A DNA stretch of 64,000 bases from an uncultured Alistipes sp. (GTDB lineage: Bacteria; Bacteroidota; Bacteroidia; Bacteroidales; Rikenellaceae), in assembly GCA_900769405.1 (NCBI GenBank), contig CAAGGL010000026.1, forward strand, positions 62,001 through 126,000, given 5' to 3'. The position numbers were made by a program, and so were the translations under genes. Position 1 is the stretch's first letter. Every line of letters starts with the position of its first letter. The notes beneath the pieces are model-generated. The model had not been told where the DNA came from, did no database searches, and worked only from the letters and a program-made list of their open reading frames with translations. Of this stretch, positions 41,124-49,243 are shown one piece after another.

Positions 41124-41900
41124 CTATTTTTTGCTCTCCTCGCCGCGACGCACGCGACCAATGAGGTTCATCACTGCCTCGATGAAGATCATCGGGTGGG
41201 TCGGAGCACCGGGAAGCCACAGATCGGGCGTATAGCGCTCATAGAACGAACGATCGACCTCCGAACTCTCGGCATACAGACCGCCCGAAACGGCCTCGCT
41301 ACCGGCCACGATCAGCACCTTCGGATCGGGCACCGCGTCGTAGCAAACCTGCAACGCCTCGGCCATATTGCGGCTCACGGGACCCGTAACCACAACACCA
41401 TCGGCGTGGCGCGGCGACGCCACAAACTCGACACCATAGCGACCGAAGTCGAAATTGACATTACCCGTTGCATTCAGCTCCATCTCGACCGACGCATCGC
41501 CACCTGCCGACACCTGACGCAGTTTCAGCGCGTGAGCAAACATCGCGGGGATCTCCTTTCGCACCGCCTCGTGCGCAAAGGGAATGGCGCGTGTCGAGGT
41601 GGTCACAACCAGATCCTCGCGGCGCGCAGCACCGATACGATAGTCGTTAGTGAATCGCACTGCCTGCGGAGCACGACGCGCGCACTCGCCACAGAACAGA
41701 CAGCGACCCATATCGAGCGTGAACGGAGCGGCCGTAATCGCACCCGTCGGGCACATTGCAGCCAACTCCTCAGCCGTCTGAGCGTCGCACTCCGACAGCT
41801 CGGGACGACCACGGAAGATCTCGGGCAGCTCGACTGCCTTCAAGTCGGGAATATATTGAGAGCCGTGGCTCTTGAATACCTTTAACTTATTGAACAGCAT
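41124..41900 (-). CDS. NuoB/HyfI-like subunit fused to ferredoxin domain, proximal cluster ligands lost
   Basis: A protein of 258 residues. Residues 25-85 are a ferredoxin-like domain with C50 in MCPTGAI and C67/C70/C73 in RCLFCGECARRAP, enough for one [4Fe-4S] cluster; the cysteines of the other cluster are missing (A77 at the last one). Residues 115-250 match the hydrogenase-4/NuoB small subunit (DFGRYGVEFVASPRHADGVVV, VTGPVSRNM, PDPKVLIVAGS). The four proximal-cluster cysteines are all replaced: the SCNGC-type site reads GDASV (134-138), GDCAC reads GSEAV (200-204), and PGCPP reads PGAPT (230-234). Electron transfer to the large subunit is therefore doubtful. Confidence 0.88.
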   Translation of the reverse strand: MLFNKLKVFKSHGSQYIPDLKAVELPEIFRGRPELSECDAQTAEELAAMCPTGAITAAPFTLDMGRCLFCGECARRAPQAVRFTNDYRIGAARREDLVVTTSTRAIPFAHEAVRKEIPAMFAHALKLRQVSAGGDASVEMELNATGNVNFDFGRYGVEFVASPRHADGVVVTGPVSRNMAEALQVCYDAVPDPKVLIVAGSEAVSGGLYAESSEVDRSFYERYTPDLWLPGAPTHPMIFIEAVMNLIGRVRRGEESKK

Positions 41901-41920
41901 ATCTCTTAGCTATTTATTCG

Positions 41921-43441
41921 TTACAAATCGTGACCACAATACGAGAGGTTGAAGCTCTTGTTGCAGATCGGGAAATCACTGATACCCTCGCTACGCACCG
42001 CAATAGCCAGCGCCAGCCAGTTGTGCATCGAGGGATCCTTCACGCGATAGCAAGCCACCTTGCCCTCGCCATCGGTTACCGCCACGTGGCAGCACTCACC
42101 GCGCCAACCCTCAACCAGAGCCGTACTCAGCTGATAAGGAGCCAACTTCACGTTCCACTGCGGAGCGGGCGAGCCAACCGAGCAATCGAGATCGGTCAGC
42201 AGCGACGCGATCGTATCGGCCGCCTGCAACACCTCGCGGCAACGCATCATCAGTCGCGCCATTACATCGCCCTGCTCGGCGATAACGCTCTGGTGAGCAA
42301 TGCGATCGGTGAAGATACCCCACGGGTGCGATACACGCAGGTCGCGTGCCACACCACTCGCACGAGCCGCCTGACCAACACCACCGATACGCTGCATCTG
42401 CTGCGCACCCACGATGCCGCACTGCTCCATTCGCGACAGAAGCGACGGAGTAGTCTTAATATCTTGACGCACCTCATTGTAGCGGCGGCGAATCTCGGCA
42501 ACATTCTTCAAAATCGTCTGGCGCAGCTCGTCGGTCATCGGGAAGTTCGTACCAAACGGGCGAATCAAACCCTTACCAAAGCGGTTGCCACACCAGAGCT
42601 GCGTTGTGTTGATTGTCATCGTACGCAGAGCCTCGCAAGCCACCTGACCCAACTGATAACCAACGTCCATACACAACGCGCCCGTATCGGCGATATGCAT
42701 CGCTATACGTTCCAACTCCAACGCTACGGCACGCTCCACATCGAGGTTACCCGCCTTCGACGAATCGAACGACGCCAACTTCTCGATCGTACGCACCAGC
42801 GCCGTGGTATGCGTCACTGCACTATCGCCCGCGATACCCTCGGCCAGCAGAACCTGACGCAGCAGGCTCTTCGAGGTTTCGAGCTGACGCTCCGCACCGC
42901 GATGCTGATAACCGAGCGAGATTTCGAGGTGCAGCACCTTCTCGCCATTACAGATAAAGCGGAAGGCACCCGGCTCGATGATGCCCGCGTGAATCGGACC
43001 CACATTGACCTCGTGCAGCGACGCACTCTCCATCTTATAGAAGGGATACTCGTCCACCGTACCTCCGCGACGCGCACTACGCGACGGCGCACGCAGAGGT
43101 TTATCCCACGGCATACCGTCGTAGCGGATACCCCAGCGCTCGGTCATATCGCGCTCGAAGGGGTGCATTGCGGGGAACTCCTTGGTCAGCGAGGGCAGCT
43201 CCTCGTCATAGTAATCGACATCGTACGAAGCCACCTCGATAGTGTGCTCCTCATCGTTCAGGATCAGGCACCACACGCGCAGACGAGTCTCCTCGACAGG
43301 CACACCGAAGTAGTGCGCCACGTGGCACGCGGGGTTGCTCAATCGCTCGCGCACGGCCTCGAAAAATTCGGCATACGTGAGCGCAGGGATCTGGCGCAGG
43401 TCGATAGCCGAGCCATTGTTATATGTTGTAAACCATTTCAT
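41921..43441 (-). CDS. NuoCD/HyfG-like large subunit without NiFe ligands
   Basis: A protein of 506 residues. About 1-110 is a NuoC-like 30-kDa domain, the rest a NuoD/hydrogenase-large-subunit domain (SLHEVNVGPIHAGIIEPGAFRF, LEISLGYQHRGAE). The N-terminal NiFe motif RxCGxC is replaced by AEGIAGDS (200-207), and the C-terminal DPCxxC by the ending KSFNLSYCGHDL, in which only one Cys is kept. This pattern, as I recall it, is that of the Ehr complexes described between complex I and group 4 hydrogenases. It cannot be a normal [NiFe] hydrogenase. It lies 20 bases before the small-subunit gene. Confidence 0.9.
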   Translation of the reverse strand: MKWFTTYNNGSAIDLRQIPALTYAEFFEAVRERLSNPACHVAHYFGVPVEETRLRVWCLILNDEEHTIEVASYDVDYYDEELPSLTKEFPAMHPFERDMTERWGIRYDGMPWDKPLRAPSRSARRGGTVDEYPFYKMESASLHEVNVGPIHAGIIEPGAFRFICNGEKVLHLEISLGYQHRGAERQLETSKSLLRQVLLAEGIAGDSAVTHTTALVRTIEKLASFDSSKAGNLDVERAVALELERIAMHIADTGALCMDVGYQLGQVACEALRTMTINTTQLWCGNRFGKGLIRPFGTNFPMTDELRQTILKNVAEIRRRYNEVRQDIKTTPSLLSRMEQCGIVGAQQMQRIGGVGQAARASGVARDLRVSHPWGIFTDRIAHQSVIAEQGDVMARLMMRCREVLQAADTIASLLTDLDCSVGSPAPQWNVKLAPYQLSTALVEGWRGECCHVAVTDGEGKVACYRVKDPSMHNWLALAIAVRSEGISDFPICNKSFNLSYCGHDL

Positions 43442-43454
43442 AACTTACCGATAG

Positions 43455-44864
43455 CTAAAAATTAACGATTTGGTCGATCCACACCTTCAACCATTCGGGC
43501 AGCGTCAAACCGATCACCAACGCACCACCGAGCAGCACAATTGCCGACCACGACAACCACGTTGCGTGAGGAGCCGGACGCGTCGAGCTCTGATTGGGGT
43601 GGTAGCAAAGTTTGATCACACGCGAGAAGATTGAGTAGATCACAATGCACAACAGCAGGAAGATCACCGCGATCAACCACCACTGACCCTCGGCCATCAT
43701 CTCGCGCAGGATCATCAACTCCGACACGAACAGCGGCGAGGGAGGGAATGCCAACAGCGCCAGCGCACCGAGGATCAGACCTGCGGCACCCACGCGGTTG
43801 AGCTGCATATAGTCGCCCAAGCGGTTGATTCGGTAGCCGTCGTAGATACTGCGCACCACGCCGATCTGCAAGAACATACTGCTCTTGATCAGCGTATGAG
43901 CCGCAACGTGCAGCACCGCAGCCCACGCCGCGACACCACCAACACCCAGACCGATCGCTGCGATACCCATATTCTCGACGGTCGAGTACGAGAGGAATCG
44001 CTTGTAGTTATTCGTACGACGCAGGAACAGCGCTCCGATCACCAGCGACACGATACCCGCCACGATCAGCACATTCTGCACCCACTCAAACACCGCGCTC
44101 GATGCCATCAGTCGATAGACGCGCAGCACCGCCACGAAACCGGCATTGACCAGCACCGTCGAGATCAGGCTCGCCGCAGGAGCCGGAGCCGCAAAGTTGG
44201 CATCGACACCGATCGTATAGAGCGGAAAGATCTCCATCTTACAGCTATAACCCGCCAGAATCAGCAGGAATGCGATCTTCACATAGAGCGGATTGCACTG
44301 CTTCACGGCCTCGCACAGCGCATCGTACGACAGCGAGCCCTCGACAGCAGCGCTACTCAGCGTCAGTACACCCAGATAGGCCATTGCGATACCCGTCGAG
44401 CAGACGAAGATATATTTCCAGGTTGCCTCCAAGGTTTCGGGCGAACGACGGTGGTAGATGATACCCGCCGCGCAGATGGTCGTAGCCTCCAAGAAGATCC
44501 ACGTCACCGCGATATTGTTGGCGAAATAGACCGCCGAAACTGCCGTACACAGCAGCACCATCAGCATATTATACAGACGGAATTCGGGGATATTGTTATC
44601 GCGCAGATAGTCGAACGAGTGAACAAACGCAAAGGGCGACACGATCGCCATCAGCACCATAAAGAGTGTGCCCGTTGCATCGAACGTGAAGAACTGAGCC
44701 GACTGCACGCCTGCGCCAGCCGTTACCGACCACGTAGCAAATGCGGCCTGCATCACGAAGAACACCGATGCAAAACCAACTACGGCACGACGCGAACGCG
44801 CCAAGCCCATACACGCGGCCAACACGACAGCCGCCAAGATATAGTATAACATTGTCAAGTCCAT
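43455..44864 (-). CDS. HyfF/NuoN-like antiporter-type membrane subunit
   Basis: A protein of 469 residues with about 14 membrane helices (proton_antipo_M type). The conserved Glu (E126 in WIFLEATT) and Lys (K209 in AGYSCKME) of the ion channel are kept, as is the NNYKRFLSYSTVENMGI segment typical of HyfF. The usual MHTWLPDAH following the Lys is changed to LYTIGVDAN, losing the histidine, while the PAP loop is kept. It lies 13 bases before the large-subunit gene. Confidence 0.9.
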   Translation of the reverse strand: MDLTMLYYILAAVVLAACMGLARSRRAVVGFASVFFVMQAAFATWSVTAGAGVQSAQFFTFDATGTLFMVLMAIVSPFAFVHSFDYLRDNNIPEFRLYNMLMVLLCTAVSAVYFANNIAVTWIFLEATTICAAGIIYHRRSPETLEATWKYIFVCSTGIAMAYLGVLTLSSAAVEGSLSYDALCEAVKQCNPLYVKIAFLLILAGYSCKMEIFPLYTIGVDANFAAPAPAASLISTVLVNAGFVAVLRVYRLMASSAVFEWVQNVLIVAGIVSLVIGALFLRRTNNYKRFLSYSTVENMGIAAIGLGVGGVAAWAAVLHVAAHTLIKSSMFLQIGVVRSIYDGYRINRLGDYMQLNRVGAAGLILGALALLAFPPSPLFVSELMILREMMAEGQWWLIAVIFLLLCIVIYSIFSRVIKLCYHPNQSSTRPAPHATWLSWSAIVLLGGALVIGLTLPEWLKVWIDQIVNF

Positions 44865-44868
44865 AGCA

Positions 44869-45498
44869 TCAATCCTTTACTGAGGTTAGTGACTCGGTAT
44901 CATCGACCTTGATTCTATCGCCGATCTTCGTGAGGAACATTCCGAGCAACAGAATACTCATCACGATATCGAGCAGGATAGCCATATTGATCAGTATGGG
45001 CATCTCGACACCCATCGCCATCGAGAAGAGGAACACACCGTTCTCGATCACCAGAAAACCAACCAGGTGAGCAAACAATCGGCGGCGCGTCACGATCAGG
45101 ATCAAACCGCTCAGCAGCGCATAGAGCGACACGCAGAAGAAGGCCTGGTTGATCGTATCGTCAGCCACCAGATAGGTGATGCAGGCACTTGCCACCAGCG
45201 CCACGATCGACAGCACCAGACTGCCGAATTGCGAGCGACCGGCGGGCTGCACGCGGTTGATTTTGTTGTGTTTGATAATTCGGCGCAACATCATCGGCAC
45301 CACGATAGCCTTGAAAATCAGCGTTTCGGTCACCACAAACAGCAGATCGAACCAATGAATCGAGTGCAATCGGAGCAGCGCAATGAGCAACAACAGCCAA
45401 CCCTGATAGGTCATCAGCGTGGCATAGTGGCGGAAGCGCTCGGTTATCGACAGATAGACCAGCGTCACCACATATAGTATAACGAGTGAAAGTATCAT
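44869..45498 (-). CDS. HyfE-like membrane subunit
   Basis: A protein of 209 residues with six or so membrane helices, matching the hydrogenase-4 subunit E (HyfE) family, whose C-terminal half is NuoK-like (LFAHLVGFLVIENGVFLFSMAMGVEMP). It sits 4 bases before the HyfF-like gene and 7 after the HyfC-like gene. It is part of the membrane arm of the complex. Confidence 0.88.
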   Translation of the reverse strand: MILSLVILYVVTLVYLSITERFRHYATLMTYQGWLLLLIALLRLHSIHWFDLLFVVTETLIFKAIVVPMMLRRIIKHNKINRVQPAGRSQFGSLVLSIVALVASACITYLVADDTINQAFFCVSLYALLSGLILIVTRRRLFAHLVGFLVIENGVFLFSMAMGVEMPILINMAILLDIVMSILLLGMFLTKIGDRIKVDDTESLTSVKD

Positions 45499-45505
45499 AA
45501 TCGGA

Positions 45506-46420
45506 CTAACTGATTTGGATATTAAGCGTCAGCAGATAGGCCACAAAGAGCAGCAAAGCCGCCAAAGCCGACACCGTGAGAATATAGGTTGTATTGCGCA
45601 CCAGCTTACCGCGCGCCTGCGACGACTCGACAACGCCCACGATCACCGCCACCACGAGCGACAACGGAGCCACCGTCCACCACTTGAAACACAGAGGCAA
45701 CATCACCGCATTGGCCGCCAAAACCGCCAATGCAGCACCCTTGAACCAATTTGCGCAGTGGATCATCGCCATATCGACGCCCGAGTAGTCGAGCACCATC
45801 ACTTCGTGAATCATCGTCAATTCGAGGTGGGTACGAGGATCATCGACCGGAACACGTCCCTGCTCGACCGTATAGACCTTCACCAGCACGTATGCCAGCA
45901 GTACCATCACGATTGTCATCTGCATATCCAGATCGCGCGCCACCGAGAAGATCTCGGCAAACGACGTATAGCCGCAGACCATTGCCAGCGTTGCCACCAC
46001 AGCGAACAGCGCAGGCTCGATCAGCGCGCCATAGAGTGCCTCGCGGCTTGCGCCCATACCCTCGAAACTGCTACCCGTATCCATTGCCGCCAGCACCAAC
46101 GACAGACGCCCCAGGCCGAGCAGGTAGGCAAACACCACCACGTCACCTCGGAACGAGAGCAACGGGTCGAGATTACCGATCGGAATAAACAACAGCGCCA
46201 GCAGCGCCGAACCCATATAGACTGCCGGAGCCACACGGAACAGAGCGCTGGTCGTAGGGCTGTAAACGCTACCCTTGCGAGCCAGCAGTGCAACATTATG
46301 CAGGTGCTGCACGATCGACGGACCGCGACGACCGCTCAACACCGAGCGAACGCGGTTGATCACACCGCCAAGCAACATCGCTATGGCGATCATAAGTATC
46401 GTATTGAATAACTCTTTCAT
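45506..46420 (-). CDS. HyfC/NuoH-like membrane subunit
   Basis: A protein of 304 residues with eight predicted membrane helices. The family segment LGRLSLVLAAMDTGSSFEGMGASREA, followed by LIEPALF, is complete and carries the loop that links the membrane arm to the hydrophilic arm. It lies 7 bases after the HyfB-like gene. It should anchor the large and small subunits in the inner membrane. Confidence 0.9.
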   Translation of the reverse strand: MKELFNTILMIAIAMLLGGVINRVRSVLSGRRGPSIVQHLHNVALLARKGSVYSPTTSALFRVAPAVYMGSALLALLFIPIGNLDPLLSFRGDVVVFAYLLGLGRLSLVLAAMDTGSSFEGMGASREALYGALIEPALFAVVATLAMVCGYTSFAEIFSVARDLDMQMTIVMVLLAYVLVKVYTVEQGRVPVDDPRTHLELTMIHEVMVLDYSGVDMAMIHCANWFKGAALAVLAANAVMLPLCFKWWTVAPLSLVVAVIVGVVESSQARGKLVRNTTYILTVSALAALLLFVAYLLTLNIQIS

Positions 46421-46427
46421 AGCCGCA

Positions 46428-48437
46428 TTAGATCAGATTAAGGATTGACAAAACCGCCACCATCAACATAAACAGCAACGCATACGACACATAACGCGAG
46501 ATGTTGGCCGTGCGCAGACGCATCACGCGGCGGTTGATCATCGCCAGCAGTGCCGTCCACCACTCGTTCATCAGGCGCGACACCTTATCGCGGTGCTTAA
46601 CCTCGAATTCGTGCGCCGAGGGGAATATCTCGTTCTTATCGACAGCCTCACCCACGCCCGTATCTTTGGTGAGCGACGAGGCGATACTTTGCAAGCCCTC
46701 CGAGAACGACTCGCCCGTATATTGCATTTGAGGTGTGGGCTGTGTGAAACCACAACCCCACGTAGCGCCCGAACGTACCGAGCGATTGCGCTGAGCGCGG
46801 TGTTTGAGCAGGTAGAGCACAACGATGATCGCCACAAGCAACCACGCCGTGAGCATCACTCCCTGCATAGCCTCGCTCATCGCGTGAGCATTGAACCACT
46901 CCAAACCGCGCTCGGTCATCGGTACAAACGGCGCAGCCACCTTAGCCACGAGTTTGAACACCGGCACGGGGCACAGACCAACGATCAGGATACCTGCTGC
47001 GGGGATTGCGCACGCACCGAGGCTGAACGTATTGGCCTCGCTCGCCTCAACCACCTCGTGAGTACGCGGAGCACCCAGGAATACCGTACCGAACAACTTG
47101 CTGAAAGTGAGTACTGCCAGACCTCCGATCAGCGCCAAGCCAATCAGACCGCACGCCGACGAGAGCACCTCACTACCGCTACTGATACCGTCCAGCAGAC
47201 CGAAATATATCGTGAACTCCGACACAAAACCATTCAGTGGCGGCAGTGCGCAGATTGCCACCGTAGCCACCAGGAACAGAATTGCAGTCACGGGCATACT
47301 CTTAGCCAAACCGCCAAACGTATCGCACGAAGTCGAGTGGGTCTGTGCGTAGATGTTACCCGCACCGAAGAACAGCATCGACTTGAAGAACGAGTGGTTG
47401 ATCGTATGCAGCAGCGCACCCGCCATTCCGCACAGCGCCAAAGTGTCGTTGCCGTTGCTCTTGCCGATCAGTGCCGCACCGATACCGATCAGGATGATAC
47501 CGATATTCTCCATACTCGAATATGCCAGCAGTCGCTTGATATCGTTTTGCAGCGCCGCGAGGATAATACCCCACAAGCCCGTCACGATACCCAGCGCCAA
47601 CATCACCGCACCCGCAGGCATCATCACTGCCGAGCCTGCGAACTCGACGGGCAGCGCAAACGCCACTCGGATAATACCGTAGATACCCGTTTTGATCATC
47701 ACGCCCGACATTATCGACGAAACGTGCGACGGAGCCGCAGGGTGCGCCTCAGGCAGCCACGAGTGCATCGGGAACATACCCGCCTTCATACCGAATCCCA
47801 CCACAAAGAGTGCGAACAACGGCAGCGGAGCGTATGCGCCCATATACTCGCCCAGCGCGGCAAACGTAGCCTCGCCCGTACGAGCATAGAGCAGTGCAAA
47901 ACCTGCCAGCAGAGCTGCAAAACCGATGTGCATCATCACCAGATAGGACAATGCTGCACGCACCGTCTTGCGCTTATCGGCGTCGAAGATGATGAGCAGG
48001 AACGATGCAATGGTCATCGCCTCCCAGCAGAACAGGAAGCAGAAACCACCTGCCGCCGTAACCACTCCGATCATCGACACATAGAGTGCGACCAGCGCGG
48101 TGTAGTGCAACGAGAAATGGGTTGTTGTCTTCTGGTCGAGGTAGTGCGCCAGGTAACCACGCGAGTAGATCGTCGTAGCCACAGCCGCCAGCGAAATGAT
48201 GATCGAGAAGAGTGCCGACAGACGATCCATCGTGATCGCCTCCACTCCAAACGCCACCGACGCTCCCTGCCACAATGTGAGCGATGTGCCCTCGACAAGC
48301 ACTCCGATAGCTGTTGCGCACACGGTCACAGCCACCGCACCCACAATACCGACAGCCGTCCAAACCTTCCAGCGCAGAGGCACCGAGAAGATCAGCACAG
48401 CAGGCAGGATCAAGAGAATCAAATAGATAATGGGCAT
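46428..48437 (-). CDS. HyfB/NuoL-like antiporter-type membrane subunit
   Basis: A protein of 669 residues with about 16 membrane helices. The ion-path residues are intact: E139 in LFCWEAMTIAS and K218 in GFGMKAGMFPMHSWLPEAH, followed by PAAPSHVSSIMSG and the later KRLLAYSSMENIG segment. It is the first gene of the complex, 25 bases after rsmE. With intact channel residues the complex should still be able to move protons or sodium ions. Confidence 0.92.
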   Translation of the reverse strand: MPIIYLILLILPAVLIFSVPLRWKVWTAVGIVGAVAVTVCATAIGVLVEGTSLTLWQGASVAFGVEAITMDRLSALFSIIISLAAVATTIYSRGYLAHYLDQKTTTHFSLHYTALVALYVSMIGVVTAAGGFCFLFCWEAMTIASFLLIIFDADKRKTVRAALSYLVMMHIGFAALLAGFALLYARTGEATFAALGEYMGAYAPLPLFALFVVGFGMKAGMFPMHSWLPEAHPAAPSHVSSIMSGVMIKTGIYGIIRVAFALPVEFAGSAVMMPAGAVMLALGIVTGLWGIILAALQNDIKRLLAYSSMENIGIILIGIGAALIGKSNGNDTLALCGMAGALLHTINHSFFKSMLFFGAGNIYAQTHSTSCDTFGGLAKSMPVTAILFLVATVAICALPPLNGFVSEFTIYFGLLDGISSGSEVLSSACGLIGLALIGGLAVLTFSKLFGTVFLGAPRTHEVVEASEANTFSLGACAIPAAGILIVGLCPVPVFKLVAKVAAPFVPMTERGLEWFNAHAMSEAMQGVMLTAWLLVAIIVVLYLLKHRAQRNRSVRSGATWGCGFTQPTPQMQYTGESFSEGLQSIASSLTKDTGVGEAVDKNEIFPSAHEFEVKHRDKVSRLMNEWWTALLAMINRRVMRLRTANISRYVSYALLFMLMVAVLSILNLI

Positions 48438-48462
48438 ATAGTTTTTTATTGTTTATTGTTTC

Positions 48463-49167
48463 TTACATCTGGTTTACGGTCGCCACCATTACGGTCGCCA
48501 CCACCGCAGCCGTTTCGGTGCGCAGGCGTGCATCGCCAAGCGTGATCGAGCGAAAACCGTGCGCCTCGGCAAATGCGATCTCCTCGGGCGAGAAATCACC
48601 CTCGGGACCGATCAGAATGATCACATCGTCGCCCTTACCAACCGCCTTAGGCAGAAATACTCGCTCGCTCGGCTCGCAATGCGCTATCAGTTTGACACTT
48701 GCCGTCGCCTGCTCGACCACACGGCGGAAGGGAGTCATCGGCTCCAACACGGGGTGGTAGGCTTTGAGCGACTGCTTCATCGCCGAGGTGATCACCTTGT
48801 TCTCGCGTTCGGGTTTGATCTCGCGGCGCTCCGAGTGGTCGCTCACGATCGGGATAAATCGCGTGACACCCACCTCGGTTGCCTTCTCCAAAAACCACTC
48901 GAAACGCTCGATGTTTTTGGTCGGCGCCACCGCCATAGTCAGTTCGTAGGGCAGACGCTCGAACTCCTCGTGAGTAGCCACAACCTCGACCGTACAACGC
49001 TTCGGCGCAGCATCAACCACGCGACACTCGTACATAGTGCCAAGACCGTCAGTAATATGGAGTCGGTCGCCAACGGCCATACGCAGCACTCTGACGCAAT
49101 GTTTGCTCTCCTCTTCGCTGAGGGTATAGAGCGGTGGAGTGAAATCGGGAGCGTAAAAAAGTTGCAT
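48463..49167 (-). CDS. rsmE: 16S rRNA (uracil-1498-N3)-methyltransferase
   Basis: A protein of 234 residues of the SPOUT-class RsmE family. The N-terminal PUA-like part has SEEESKHCVRVLRMAVGD; the knotted SAM-binding domain has IGPEGDFSPEEIAFAEAHGF and SITLGDARLRTETAAVVATVM. It modifies the 30S subunit. It lies 25 bases before the complex-I-like operon in the same direction; shared transcription is likely, shared function is not implied. Confidence 0.95.
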   Translation of the reverse strand: MQLFYAPDFTPPLYTLSEEESKHCVRVLRMAVGDRLHITDGLGTMYECRVVDAAPKRCTVEVVATHEEFERLPYELTMAVAPTKNIERFEWFLEKATEVGVTRFIPIVSDHSERREIKPERENKVITSAMKQSLKAYHPVLEPMTPFRRVVEQATASVKLIAHCEPSERVFLPKAVGKGDDVIILIGPEGDFSPEEIAFAEAHGFRSITLGDARLRTETAAVVATVMVATVNQM

Positions 49168-49184
49168 ATTTGGCAGGTAAATTT

Positions 49185-49192
49185 TATCTTTG
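49185..49192 (+). promoter_or_regulatory. Bacteroidetes -7 box for the M3 peptidase
   Basis: TATCTTTG followed by C lies 52 bases before the peptidase start. Confidence 0.65.
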
Positions 49193-49243
49193 CTATATAA
49201 TTATTGTATCAAACTGCAAAAATAGGAATTTTAACTCAATTTT

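Noticed and set aside
40039..48437. A functional [NiFe] hydrogenase operon
   Set aside because: The order of genes suggests hydrogenase 4, but the large subunit lacks both CxxC motifs and no maturation (hyp) genes are present.
46593..48545. A 650-codon open frame on the plus strand opposite the HyfB-like gene
   Set aside because: It lies antisense to a clear membrane subunit gene and has a His/Arg/Gln-rich composition without domains. Heavy TCG and CTG codon use removes stops from the opposite strand, producing such frames all over this window (also at 565-2895, 2696-5263 and 59389-61104).
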